Shown here: positions 49,005 to 60,970 of the stretch, piece by piece
How the letters are laid out: each line of letters begins with the position of its first letter
Position numbering within the stretch: the first letter of the stretch is position 1
DNA from: Ottelia alismoides
Taxonomy: Eukaryota > Streptophyta > Magnoliopsida > Alismatales > Hydrocharitaceae
NCBI GenBank assembly: GCA_037367405.1
Contig: JAZKJV010003133.1
Location: 372,001-436,000, forward strand
Reading direction: 5' to 3'
DNA: 64,000 bases
Notes under the pieces: generated by a model
What the model was told of the DNA's origin: nothing
Database searches by the model: none
The model's input: only the letters and a program-made list of their open reading frames with translations
Translations under genes and position numbers: made by a program

Positions 49005-49787
49005 ATGATCGATAGATTTCAAATTCAGCTGACTCTACAGGAGGCACTTGAGCACATGAACCTGAGAGAGAATACCACCATCCGTAGGAAGAAGAGGAAC
49101 CATCATGCAGAGATCCATATGCTCACTCATGCCACCTGCTTCTCCATCCAGAGCCGTCTGCCAGCCAAGAGGCCAGATGCAGGATCTCCCTATGTCAGAT
49201 GTCATATTCATGAGCAGAGATTCGATCGGACTCTATTCGACAGCGACTCTTCCATCAACCTCCTTCCGGTAGCCTTACTCGACCGATTTGAGTTTGGTCC
49301 TCTTTGATAGAGAAGGACAGTCCTTCAGTTTGCTGATAGATCTTTCAAGAGGCCGGAGGGTTTGTTGAAGTACATGACCTTCACAATTCAGGGCCTGAAA
49401 TTCTCCGTGGACTTCGTTGTGTTAGACATGGAGATCCCCGAGTCTGTGACCGATACCCCCATCATTCTAGGACGCCCATTCTCGGCCAAAACCAAGGCAG
49501 TGTCCGACCATGATAGTGGGAAGGTATACTTTCGCGTCGAGGGCGAGAGTATACAAATAGAGACGATTGACGAGACTAGAGCACGAGGTTCAGCCTGCTC
49601 AGAGCAGCACAGTGATTCAGAGCAGATGACAGAGGTAGAGCGAGACCTCCACCATGAGTGCGACTTTGTAATCACTGATGATGAAACCGCTTGGTCTGAT
49701 CCCATTTCACGATCCATCCTCTCACATTCAGATACTACATATTCACAGATCCAACAAAGGAGAGCTTGGAGAGCACACTCTTGGTAG
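49005..49787 (+). pseudogene. Element C protease
   Basis: MIDRFQIQLTLQEALEH, then DSDSSINLLP in place of the D-x-G-S box: the invariant glycine is aspartate, so the enzyme would be dead. A TGA at 49308 and a restart follow, then ILGRPFSAKTKAVS. The linker to RT (49790-50430) has several stops. Confidence 0.8.
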
Positions 49788-50435
49788 AGGACACATTCGA
49801 GGCTGAGGACCGTGTTCAGGATAGTGAGGCAGTATAGATTTCGTGTGATTTAGATTCTGATCCCTCGAAGTCAGATATAGATTGGACCGAATTTGATGAG
49901 TTGTTACATAGTCTAATTCCCACAGAGCTAGCAGTTAGGGTGGAGACTGAGCCAACACAGATTACAGAGATATCAGCTGGGCGGTCTACACCAGTTTTTC
50001 ATGATCAGCGAGAGTTCTCCCATGTAGATTTTGTTGAATTCACTCAGACATTTTAGAAGCCAGATTTGCCAACTGCTAGTTGTCCACAACTGAAGCCTTT
50101 GCCGCAGTCATTGAAGTATATGTTCCTTGTGGGAGAGCATGAGATGCACCCAGTCATTATCTCAACAGATTTGACTAGAGAGAAAGAATCTCATTTGATG
50201 GAGGTTCTTTAAAAGAAACACAAGGCAATAGGATGGAGCATAACTGATCTCCAGGAGATAAGTCCGCTCTATTCTCCCACTATATCTATCTCGAAGAGGA
50301 CAAAAAGCCATCGCGTGAGTTCCAGCGATGGCTGAACCCGAATCTTCGAGAGGTTGTCATGAAGGAGATTCGAAATGGTGGAGCGTCGATTTTATCTAAC
50401 CCCATCTCCGACTCCAGTGGGTTAGTCCATTATAG

Positions 50436-51600
50436 GTGGTTCCCAAGAAGACGGGCATCACTACAGTTATGAGTGAGTCTGGAGAGGAGATAGCTACCCG
50501 GGTACCCACTTCTTGGAGGGTCTGTGTGGACTACAGACGATTGAATCAGGTCACCAAGAAGGATCATTTCTCGCTGCCTTTTATCGATCAGATTATAGAG
50601 AGGCTAGCCAGGAAGAGTCTTTACTGCTTTCTTGATGGGTACTCCGGCTACAATCAGGTGACCATTGCGCCCAAAGACCAGGACAAGATGACATTCACCT
50701 GTCCGTTTGGGACTTATGCTTTCAGACGGATGCCCTTTGGTCTATGTAACGCTCCGACGATATTCCAAAGGTGCATGCTATCCATTTTCTCGGACATGGT
50801 GGGTGACTGCTTAGAGGTCTTCATGGATGACTTTTCAATCTATGGTGATGAGTTTGATGCTTGTCTTGACTGCCTAGACCATGTCCTTCAGCGCTGTATA
50901 GAGGTTCATCTTATTTTATCCTGGGAGAAGAGTCACTTCATGGTGACTCAAGGGACAGTGCTAGGTCATATCATCTCCAACATGGGTATGGAGGTTGATC
51001 CATCCATAGTGAATATCATCAGGAAATTCAATCTAATGTCCAACCTGCGGCAATTATGGTCTTTTCTGGGGCATGTCGGTTTCTACCGATGATTCATTCA
51101 TGATTTCAACAGGATCGCCCGACCGTTATCTGATTTGTTGACAAAGGACACCAAGTTCATTGTAGATGATAAGTGTCTTGCCTCCTTTGAAACTCTCAAG
51201 AGTCTGATTGTTGAGGCTCCTGTACTTCAGCCACCTGATTGGTCTCTCCCATTCGAGATCATGACGGATGCCTCCGATTTTGCCGTAGGGGCCATGCTAG
51301 GACAGAGGAGGGATGGAGCGTCTTTTGCCATTCATTACGTTAGCCGTACATTGGATGCCGTGTAGTGGAATTACACTGTCACCGAGAAAGAGATGCTAGC
51401 CATAGTTTTTGCCTTAGACAAGTTCAGATCGTACATTATTGGATCCAAAGTGACTATCTTTATTGACCATACCACCATCAGGTACCTCATGGCTAAGAAG
51501 GATGCCAAAGATAGACTGACTATATAGATCCTTTTACTCCAGGAGTTTGATATTGAGATTAAGGATAAACCTGGAGTCAAGAATATGGTGGCAGATAATC
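50436..51600 (+). pseudogene. Element C reverse transcriptase and RNase H
   Basis: MVPKKTGITTVM, WRVCVDYRRLN, FLDGYSGYNQVTIAP and FRRMPFGLCNAPTIFQ lead to the catalytic VFMDDFSIYGDEF (about 50818-50856). The RT reads 218 codons to a TGA at 51093 in the connection FLGHVGFYR. RNase H (51135-51560) has TDASDFAVGAMLGQ and a TAG near 51365. RT is the best kept part of element C. Confidence 0.88.
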
Positions 51601-51639
51601 TCTCCTGATTAGAGAATCTTGAGGAATCTGAGCAGACTG

Positions 51640-52960
51640 ATCCCATTTCCGAGACCTTCCCAGATGAGGCGATCCTTGCTATTGCCTCACTCCCGTGGTA
51701 CGCCAACATTGTGAACTATCTTGTTGCCAAGAAAGTTCCACAAGGTTGGCCTAGACAGCGACTTGAGACCTTCACTGCGAAGGCCAAGTTTTACCAGTGG
51801 AAATATCCCATATCATGAAGGAGGGGATAGCGTCTGGTGTCGGTGCATTCCTCAGGAGGAGCACCATAGCGTTCTCACATACTGCCACAAGCTTGAAGTG
51901 GGGGGACATCACTCTAGTAGGAGAATGTCACAAAAAGTGCTCCAATCCAGCCTATGGTGGCCTACCATTTTCAAGGATTCTGATGCATTCATGAAGAGGT
52001 GTACTGACTGTTAGAGGATGGGCACTTGTGGACATCGTGATATGATGCCGATGGAGCCCATTCACTTCTGTGAGGTTTTTGACGCATGGGGCATCGATTT
52101 CATGGGTCCATTCCCTAAGAGTCAGAGATTCGTGTACATTCTGTTGGCCATGGATTAGTGAGACATTGGGTTTAGGCCATTCCTGCCCGAACCACAGATG
52201 TCAAGACTATTTGTAAATTTTTGAGGAAGCACATCATTTTATGGTTAGAGTATTGATATCTGATGGGGGGTCTCACTTTATCAACGACAAGGTAACGACC
52301 CTTTCTAGCGAGTTCAGCATAGACCATAGAGTTGCCACTCCATATCATCCACAGACCAATGGTCTTGCTGAAGTGTCGAACAGGGAGATCAAGATGATAT
52401 TGAAAAAGGTAGTTCACCCAGACCGAAAGGATTGTTTACACCTTTTGGACTCGATCTTGTGGGCATACCAGACTTCCTTCAAGACTCCTTTGGGTAAATC
52501 TCCCTTTCGTCTCGTTTATGGAAAGCCCTGCCATTTACCTGTTGAGATTAAGCACAAGTCACTGTGGGTTGTCATAGATATATTATTAGATCCAGTAAGT
52601 ATAGGTGATCAAAGAAAGACAAAATTGGCAGCCCTGGAGGAGCTTAGAAATACAGCCTTTTCGAGCAGCCTATATTATAAGGATCGAGTGAAGATATGGC
52701 ATGATTCTCACATCAGCCATAAACAGTTTGAGCTAGATCAGAGAGTATGGTTGTTTGATGCTAGGCTTAGATTATTTCCAGAGAAATTGCAGAGTAAATG
52801 GAAGGGATCATACATAGTTCAAAATGTGCATGACATCGGGAGTATCGACATATCTGAGATGTCATCTGAGTCTACCTTTCCTGTTAACGGTCAGCATCTC
52901 AAACCATATATAGATCATGAGCCACTGATCGTTGACGTCGCCCCGATTCATTTTGCATGA
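51640..52960 (+). pseudogene. Element C integrase
   Basis: Zinc finger with HHSSRR and CTDC (51907-52014), then a TAG. Core with DAWGIDFMGPF (about 52080-52115), ISDGGSHFINDK (52250-52290) and TNGLAEVSNREIK. Then [20 protein letters not shown] and the C-terminal region with GSIDISEMS, ending at 52960. The last 239 codons (52241-52960) are open. A frame change and a stop (about 52158-52240) break it. Confidence 0.85.
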
Positions 52961-54996
52961 GATGTTGTCTTTGACTCACATCAGTTGCATCTCATGCCTG
53001 ATTATCACTGTCTTCCGCATTGTATAGATCCAGATATCCATATCATCTCATTCTTTAGTCTAACACCCTATCTGCATCTTGTGATTATGTTGTACTTGGG
53101 GTATACTTTACCCTAAGTATGAAGTGGGGTGTCAGACTCTTGATTATTCTTTTGATTCTCTTTACCTCTATATTGCTGCCTATACTTAGGGATATTTCAC
53201 CCTAAGTATAGGAGAGGTAGGCCCTGTACATTCTATCACCCGGTTTTCCCTTTATGTACAATCTGTTATACCTAGGATTACTTGATCCTAAGTATAGGGG
53301 GAAAACACCGAGCCCTATTCATTCTATTATTTGATTCATCGTTGTAGTATAGCATTCCTTTTCACTTCCCTACACTAAGCATGAGTTATGTCTTCTTCAT
53401 CGCTCTTGATTCACTCTGAGGACATTGTTCGAGCTAAGTATAAGGGGGGTGTCGTATATATTACATATATACTTTAGCCATAACTCGTACTTTGTGTGAG
53501 TGTGTTAATAAAATGGCTAAAATCATTTAAAAATTTTCTTGTACATAAAATTCTTTCTTGCACATACATAGTTATTTATAAAAACTATTTTTGTACAAAT
53601 GTTTGTAAAAATATTTTTTTTGTAAAATTTTTGTAAATATTTTGGTATCAAAACTATGTATATAGTACAAAACTTTTGTAAAATATTTGAAAAACAAAAG
53701 TTTGCAAAAACCCTTATGTAAATGTTTGTAAATAGTTTGCAAAACTTTTGCATCCATGCATACATTCAAACATTTTTCAAAAATTTTACACAATTTCAAA
53801 AACTTTGCATAAAAAGAGTTTTTGTACAACTTTTCCGAATCATAGTTGACATTTAAACTAGCATCGAATTAAATTGGAAAATGGAGCTTGGTTAAGACCT
53901 TAATCCACTTAGTTCTAAGAGGAACCTTATAAGACTTAGGATTGAGACTTTTCAGGTCCATTGGTGACTTAATTCTATGAGTCCACTAGGCTATGATCAC
54001 ATGTCATCTTGATGAGCCTAAGTAGAACACTTAACAAAGCACACATGACTTTTACAGACAATGGCTTTACTTGCACCAGCACCTTACACATAGCTCTCCA
54101 CGGATGAGGTGGTGAGGAGGCAGTTTCCTTTGGCTTGGGGTAGCATATGAGGGTAGTACTTCTAGGCAGAATCTCTCGTCTTCTTTTAGTGAAGGAAGCG
54201 TGACTCAACTTGGGCTAGCAGTGTTGAGGTCTAAAGATAGGAGTTGTGGATTGCAATAATGCTTCAAAAGAGGGATAGTCTACTAGCTCAAGATGAAAAA
54301 GTCTTTATGTATATATGCTGCACCATGTAGATATGTTGTACACGTGCACATAAAAAAATGTGTGCAAAAGAAAGAAAACTCCAAAACATTGGTGGCTCTG
54401 ATAGAAAATTAAGTACCCACTGGAGTGTATATAGCCAAATAAAGCAAAGCTTATATTACCCATTCTCATCTCATGAAGCTTGCAGCATGGAGACTTAGCT
54501 ACAGTGGTTAGGCTCCCAAGGATACATGGCTACACTGGTCATGGTCCATTCTCTTCTTCCTCCTCTTCTTGAGTTGGTTGAACTTGAACTTAGAAGGGAG
54601 TAGCCCGCTCTTCAAGGAAAGAGCTGCCAGACCAGGGCATTAGAGTTACCTTGTTGAAGGGGGCTGTTACTTTGCCATTTCTGACGTGGAAAGCTACATA
54701 TCACTTACACATTACAAGAAAAGATTCAAGGTCATTAGAGTTTGTGTATGTAGACTTGTTCTGATCTGGATTATTGAGGAGTCTTGATTATTGATTAGTG
54801 GAACTTAGAGGCTGTTGAGTCTTAAACCTAGGTCCAAATAAGGTTCCGACAAACTAATAATCCAAAGGTCTGACTGAGCTCCATTCTCCAATTTAATGAA
54901 GACAAGTTTAATAATCAACCTTGATTCTCCTTCTTTTTCTTTTCTCTCTTTTCACTTCTTTTTCAAATAAGTGTTTGCCAAGGGACTAGCAACGGT
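52961..54996 (+). other. Element C 3' non-coding region
   Basis: About 2 kb after pol with no credible frame. It parallels 28183-30692 of B: hairpins first, then a TTTTGTAAA-rich stretch (53530-53830), then ordinary sequence. Confidence 0.7.
53092..53450 (+). repeat. Hairpins with PPT-like tails, element C
   Basis: TACTTGGGGT...ACCCTAAGTA at 53092-53120; CCTATACTTAGGG...CCCTAAGTATAGG at 53179-53212 (perfect); CCTAGGAT...ATCCTAAG followed by TATAGGGGGAAAA at 53270-53306. Decayed copies lie at about 53371 and 53431-53450 (CTAAGTATAAGGGGGG). Same arrangement as in element B. Confidence 0.75.
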
Positions 54997-55010
54997 AAAG
55001 TATAGGGGGG
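54997..55010 (+). other. Polypurine tract of element C
   Basis: AAAGTATAGGGGGG directly before the 3' LTR, nearly the same as the B tract. Confidence 0.85.
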
Positions 55011-58000
55011 CGATAAATCCCTAATCATCGCTCTTTATTCTTTTATTTTAGCTATTTATCTTGGCAATGCATCATGTAAATAGATATAAATACAATAAGT
55101 TAGCATTATGCATGCATGTGTTAATATTACATAATTGGCATGTTTTTGTGCAAAAATAAAAGAATAAAGAAAAAAAAGGAAGGAGGTATTTAGAATAAAT
55201 ATAGAGTGACATGAACCCCAAAAGAAGGCCAAACATTGGCATGATCGCCAAATAACACAAGTAGAGAGAGATAGGGCCTACTCTATATTGTACATATCAT
55301 GGGTGTAAATAAATAATTGTTTTTGACAAAATAAAAATAAAACATTATTTTTACATCCTTTTATATTATCTTAAAAATAAAATAGAAAAAATAGAAAAAT
55401 AAAATAAAAATAAAATCCCCTCTCTCTTGTACAAAATACATGTATATAAGCTTTCTTCTCTATTTATTATATACATGTAAATAAATAATAAAAATAAAAT
55501 AAAAATTATTTTGTACTCCAAAAATTATGTTGTAAATAAGTAAAATATAAAATTAGGGTATTTGTGTAAAAATAACAAAAAAATAATTGTACAAAATACA
55601 TAGGTATATTATACATGTATATAATACACTATACTATATATAGATCAAATTTTTTTTTCAAAAAAAGAAATAAAAATCATAGAAAAATAATTTGGAAAAT
55701 AACAAATATTTTTCATTTTATACATTTTTCGATTTAAAATCATTTACTATTTTTTATTTAATTTGTAAGTATTTTGTACATTCTATTTTTTTGATTGGTC
55801 CACGTCGGGTTGTTGACCCGGGTCAACCCCCTCTTCCAGGGCTTAACCCGACCCGATCTCTTCGCCGAACCTTTTTCTCCAAATATCCCTGGTCAGGTCA
55901 CGCAGCCCCTCGCCCCGTTTCTTCGCCCGTGGTCTCCCCTTGGATCCGACACCCTCACAGATCCCTAGGAAGACACATATCTTTCTCGGTTTGCGTGCCC
56001 TTGCCCGATTCCTCCAGCCTCCTGGGAACCCTATAAAATCTTTCATCCGCTTCTCAGGAGAGGTAGCTCGTGCCCCGCTCCCATTTCGAACCCTAGCCAC
56101 CTCCAGCTGAGTGACAGCTGCTCGGAGCATCACTCGGAGCTCGGTTTGGTGTAGTAGAGCCGATGCTTAATCTTCGTGGCCGGAGTTCTGCTGCGAGTAG
56201 CCTCCCCCACCTTCCGCATCGAGGTTGAGGTCATCACCCCAACAATCATCGTCGCCTGAAGCTCAGGAGCAATCCCAGTTTTTTAGGTACCCTTTATTTC
56301 CTTTTCATTTCCTTGTTTGATCTGATCTTTCCATTTAGCCCCGCCGCATGTTCACCTGCTGCGACCAGCTGGTCGGAGCCCCGTTTCCCACACATAGCCG
56401 CTTTGATCTACCCGTCTACTAACCCTCCATCTTGATCCGCAATCTGATCATCCTTAGCCTCGACCATCAGGTCGAGATTAGGGACTAGATCTCCCCTACC
56501 ATATTTGCCGAAGATCGATCATCGCCCCCCTCCGCTTCTTTGGCTTTTAGCATCAATAATCCGGACCGGAGCTCTGCCCCAAGTCCCAGCTTTCCCTTGT
56601 AGGTGATAGCGTGTGCTAAGGACCCCTTATCTCGTTCATTAGAGGTTCGACGGAGTAGCTCCAGGCCCCCTTCATTGCCACGCTCATCCAGCCGGTGGCT
56701 CCTTCATCGGACCCGCTCAGTCGACACGGAAGCTTTCCATGATCACTCATGTGCTTTCCGATTGATCGTCGGAGATGAGGATGATCTCCTTGGCTCCGGT
56801 GAAGTTCACCCGACGTTGTTCGTCCATGCTTCTCCGGTACCGTTAGATCAACCCTACCCCTCCAGATCGCATCTGGATCGCCGACACAACAAGCTTTTCA
56901 GACCGTTGGATGACAGCTCTGGCGCATCTGTGCCCCACATTCCTGACCAACCCTGAGGCGTCAGATCTGACAGTTGCAGTAGATCAGACCCGCATGTCCG
57001 CGCCCCCACCAGCGACCTCCACGTGTCCACACATGCCTCTCACGTGTTGTAAGGGTATATTGCATTATTTACCTTGTACTTTTTATGCTTTATTTTCTAG
57101 TCTGTAAAATAAAATTGTAGTTTGAACTATTTACACTTTAGTCCCTAAGATTTTTGGTATTTGTATTTTAGTCCTTCCTATCTGGAGACACGTGCTTAAT
57201 CACGTGCATTGTGGTGTTTTTGCATGTTTGGCCTGGGATATTTTAATGATAATGTTTGAATGAAACATTTTATGGAATTGCATTTATGCCCCTATGCATG
57301 GATTAAATGACATATGCATGTTTTCATGGGAATTTCGTACTATTACCCTCGGATTTTTTATGTGTGTTACTGTTTAGTCTAGAAGCTTAAACTATTTGTA
57401 TTTAGGTCCTTATGACATGTGTGTTTTGTTTTTAATTGAATAAATATCAAATCTACTCCAAAAATCCCCCAAAAATTACCAATTGCTCCTGCTACTGTGT
57501 AACATTTTTGGCAATTTTTGTGACACAATTTGATTTTATTTTCTATTTTCTAAAAATTAAAAATCCTAGAAAATGTGTTTGCCTATTTTAGAAAATACCA
57601 AAAAATAGAAAGATGTCCCTAAAAATTCTACAAAAATTTCTGTGTGCTAGTTTTGACTTGTTTTAAGTTCAATAACATTTTAATTTAATTATATTTTATA
57701 AAAACCCTAAAAATTACAAAAAAACCAAAAATCTTCCAAATATCATTAAAAATTCTTTAAAAATTAAGAAAATGTGTTTTCAATATATGTAGTTATATAT
57801 ATTTTTATCTATTTTCACATAAAATTGCAACTAGGATGTTATGGGCACTTTAGATATTTTAAAGTTGCCTTTTTATCTAGGCTGTGCACTGTTTTCATAA
57901 TTTATCTTCCTTTTATTTTTATAAAATTATATAAAAACATGAAAAATCCCACAAAATACCCAAAAACATTTGCATATTTTGAGCATATAAAAATATTTTT

Positions 58001-58357
58001 ATTTTGAAATTTTGAACCTTTTTAGCCTTAATAAAAGTTGTTGTAGTGTGATTTCTTTCTTATTTTTATTCTTTTTCTTATTAGAAAATAAAAAAATTTG
58101 CAAATTAAAAACCACCAAAATGATTCCGTTTCTTCTTAGATTTCTCGACTACTTCGTAGGCTTAGCCCGTGCTCCTTGTGTTCGACCCTGGTGGCTATAC
58201 CAGGTTAAATAAATAGCGAGACCGCTTGTTTTGATTTTTGTGCTTGATTGCTTTTATTAGTGGTCTGATTTTTCTTGTTGAGTCTGATTCACGGATTGGG
58301 GTCGCAATGACCTTGATTTATTTTGACACTTAACCCTAACTGGTGGATCGCTCAGCA
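55011..58357 (+). mobile_element. Element C 3' LTR
   Basis: 3347 bp, uninterrupted. Starts CGATAAATCC (5' copy TGATGAATCC) and ends CGCTCAGCA. It shows the sequence that B interrupted: ATATCCCTGGTCAGGTCACGC at about 55886-55906. TATA box at 56032-56038. An extra segment of about 300 bp (57770-58090) is missing from the 5' copy. Confidence 0.92.
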
Positions 58358-58362
58358 TGATC
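58358..58362. repeat. Target duplication of element C, right copy
   Basis: TGATC, paired with TGACC at 21950-21954. The integrase frame of element D resumes here. Confidence 0.75.
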
Positions 58363-59170
58363 CGTCCAAGATTCTTACCTCTTAATGCTACATGCTCAGT
58401 GTAGGTCCTCAAGGGTCTGAATAGTCCTCTCTATTGTTCATCCGTCTATAGATGATAGTCTAAACTAAGACACAATTCGATTTTTAGAGCCTTCATGAAC
58501 TCTCCTCAATATTGTGTTGTAAAACGTGAGTCACTATCCGATACAACTTCTCTGGAAATCCCATGCAAACGAATATCGTGCTGGACATATAACTTGGCCA
58601 GATCTACCTGAGTGCAATTCATGTTCACCGAAATGAAATGTGCGGACTTGATCAACCAATCCAACAATAACCCAGATAACATCATATCCACCGACTGTAC
58701 GAGCTAAGGATGTCACAAAATCCATTGAGATACCTTCTCATTTGCACACAGGGATATGAAGTGATTGTAACAAGCTAGTAGGATACATGTGTTCTGCCTT
58801 CACTAATTGATAAGTAAGGCAATGACTAGCATGTTCTGCAATATCTATCTTCATCCCCTCCAACTAGAAGTGTTGATGGAGGTCTCTGTACATCTTGGTA
58901 CTTCATAGGGGGATAGGTAATCTAGAACTATGTTCCTCATCCAATATGTCTCTCCTCATAATTATCGGGGATGTAGAGCCGCTCTTCCTTTGACACGATG
59001 GATTGAATCCATCGAACTCCTCCTTCACACAATGGTGGAACAAGTATTGTAATTTTTGATTTGTCAACTAACCATTCACAATCTTGTCCCACAATCTAAT
59101 GTACTTAGTGGTTATGATCACAGTGTCTAACATACTTCTGAATGGATGCCATGCATTGTGTGAGCACATT
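58363..59170 (-). pseudogene. Element D integrase, N-terminal and core part
   Basis: Minus strand. A zinc-finger trace (SHCLTYQLVKAEH, about 58790-58840), then SMDFVTSLARTVGGYD and IWVIVGLVDQ at 58630-58730, then SDSDSRFTTQY (58506-58540). In Tekay/Del these are MDF...P.....D.IWVIVDRLTK and SDRDPRFTS. Several stops and frame changes. The C-terminal remainder lies at 21301-21949 beyond element C. Confidence 0.85.
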
Positions 59171-60450
59171 CTAAATTTGTAGCGATGCTATGTTATCTAT
59201 TGTATGGGTTCTTCTGTTTAAGGCATCTTCTACAATATTCCCCTTACTTGGATAGTATGAGATAATAAATTAGAATCCTTTAGTAGTTCAATCCATCATC
59301 GTTGCCTCGTGTTCAACTCACACTGGTCAAAGATATATCTAAGGCTCTTGTGATCTGAAAAAACTCGAATGTGATCCCATATAAATAATGATGTCGTATC
59401 TTCAATGCATGCAAACACAAATCATGGGTAGGCAAGTTCCACTCATTTTTCTTAGTTGTCATGATGCGTATACCACAACATGATCACATTGCATCAATAC
59501 TACTCCTAAACCCTCCTTTGATGCATTATTGTACCCATCGATTATAAGGTGCCACGAGAAAGGGTGAGAATTGGAGCATTGGTTAGTCTCTTCTTCACCA
59601 TGCAAAAAACTCAACTCAAACTTGTCACTCTAAAAAATGAAACATCCTTCTGTGTCAACCAGGTAAATGGTAGGGCTAGTTGGGAAAAGCCCCTAATAAA
59701 ATATCTATAGTACCCAGTGAAATCTAAGAAATTATGTAACTCTATCACTACCTTAGGTCGTTACCAAGACATTGTTGCATCTATCATTGCGGAGTTAACT
59801 ACCACACCTGCCCCTAAATTCACAGGACCAAGGAAGGCTACCTCTATCTTCCAAAACTCAAACCTTATTGTATGTTGCATATAACTTGTACTCTTTGAGT
59901 GTCTCGCGTACTATGCGTAAGTGTTGCTCGTGCTCCTACGCGTCATGTGAGTAGATCAAGATACTATCAATAAACATCAACACAAATCAATCCAAGTATG
60001 GATGAAAGATTTTATTCATCATATCCTTGAATGTAGCAGGTGCATTCATAAAGCTAAATGTCATGACTACAAACTTGTAGTGGTCGTATATAGTCCATAG
60101 TGTTGATTTTGGTAAATTTATACCCCTCATTCTCAATTGATGATAACATGATTACAAGTCAATCTTGGAAAACATTACCGCTTCTTATAATTGACCAAAG
60201 AAACCGTCTATCAGTAGGAGTAGATAGCGGTTCATAACCATCTTATCCAACCACTTACAATTAATACATATTCGCATAGATCGGCCTTTCTTATTTACAA
60301 AGAGTATTGATCCTCCCGAAGGGGCATATTAGGATGGATAAATAACTTATCTAATAATTCTTGTAGATCACATTGAGTTTCTTGAACTCGGTAGATGCCA
60401 TTCATATGGAAGGATGGAAATCGGTTGTGTATTAGATATCAAAGTGATCT
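59171..60450 (-). pseudogene. Element D reverse transcriptase and RNase H
   Basis: Minus strand. The RT has YHQLRMRG (about 60120-60145), FMNAPATFKDMMN (about 60010-60050) and FIDSILIYS (59951-59977), where the second catalytic aspartate is serine. RNase H follows at lower coordinates, with ALKIRHHYLYG (about 59385-59415). Many stops. The order RT, RNase H, integrase on one strand is that of Ty3/gypsy. Confidence 0.8.
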
Positions 60451-60961
60451 CAAAGTCAATCTTCCTCTTCGGTGGAAGTTCAAGTAAGTCCTCTAGAAAT
60501 ACATTAAGAAACTCTAGTGCAATTTCGACTTTTCAATCATTCGATCTAGGGTAGGTCAGTCAATATTATAAGAGAGAAAACCTATGCAACCTTGAGTAAG
60601 AAGTTGTTGTACCTTCAAAGCAGAACATATTAGACCACACTATTATTAGTATGCCCGTCGAATTGGAAAGTAGGTACTCTTGGTAGGCAAAAATCACTAT
60701 CTTTTCAAAACAATCTTCTCTGATTTTCTACCCACTAGTCAAGATAGAATTGACTACTGAACTGGTTAACAAGTACATCTCATGTGATGCAGATCCTCTT
60801 GATTCTTTCTAATGATGCAATGCCAATGCTCCGCATAGGCGATTAGTTAAAGCTCCGTAAATATGAGTCAAGATTCCTCACGTACACATGTCATCCTCAA
60901 TACCTAGTATACATGATCCTACAACTCGATCTCGTCTTGTGCGATTGTAGGGATCAAAGAA
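60451..60961 (-). other. Element D upstream pol, unresolved
   Basis: Between the RT and the Pack-MULE. Position suggests the protease, but no DxG box could be read with confidence. Confidence 0.35.
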
Positions 60962-60970
60962 TTAATCAAA

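Larger units (their letters stand above)
21955..58357 (+). mobile_element. Element C: Athila-like Ty3/gypsy retrotransposon with nested B cluster
   Basis: Plus strand. 5' LTR in two pieces (21955-22838 and 42583-44745), PBS 44749-44768, gag 46233-48983, pol 49005-52960, 3' non-coding 52961-54996, PPT 54997-55010, 3' LTR 55011-58357. Without the 19.7-kb insert it is about 16.6 kb. LTR ends are TGATGAATCC...CGCTCAGCA. The proteins place it with Athila: protease with SINLLP, RT with FMDDFSIYG, and integrase running straight on from RNase H. Confidence 0.9.

Noticed and set aside
53523..53829. Short minus-strand frames in the 3' region of element C
   Set aside because: Same low-complexity TTTGTAAA composition; no conservation of reading with B.
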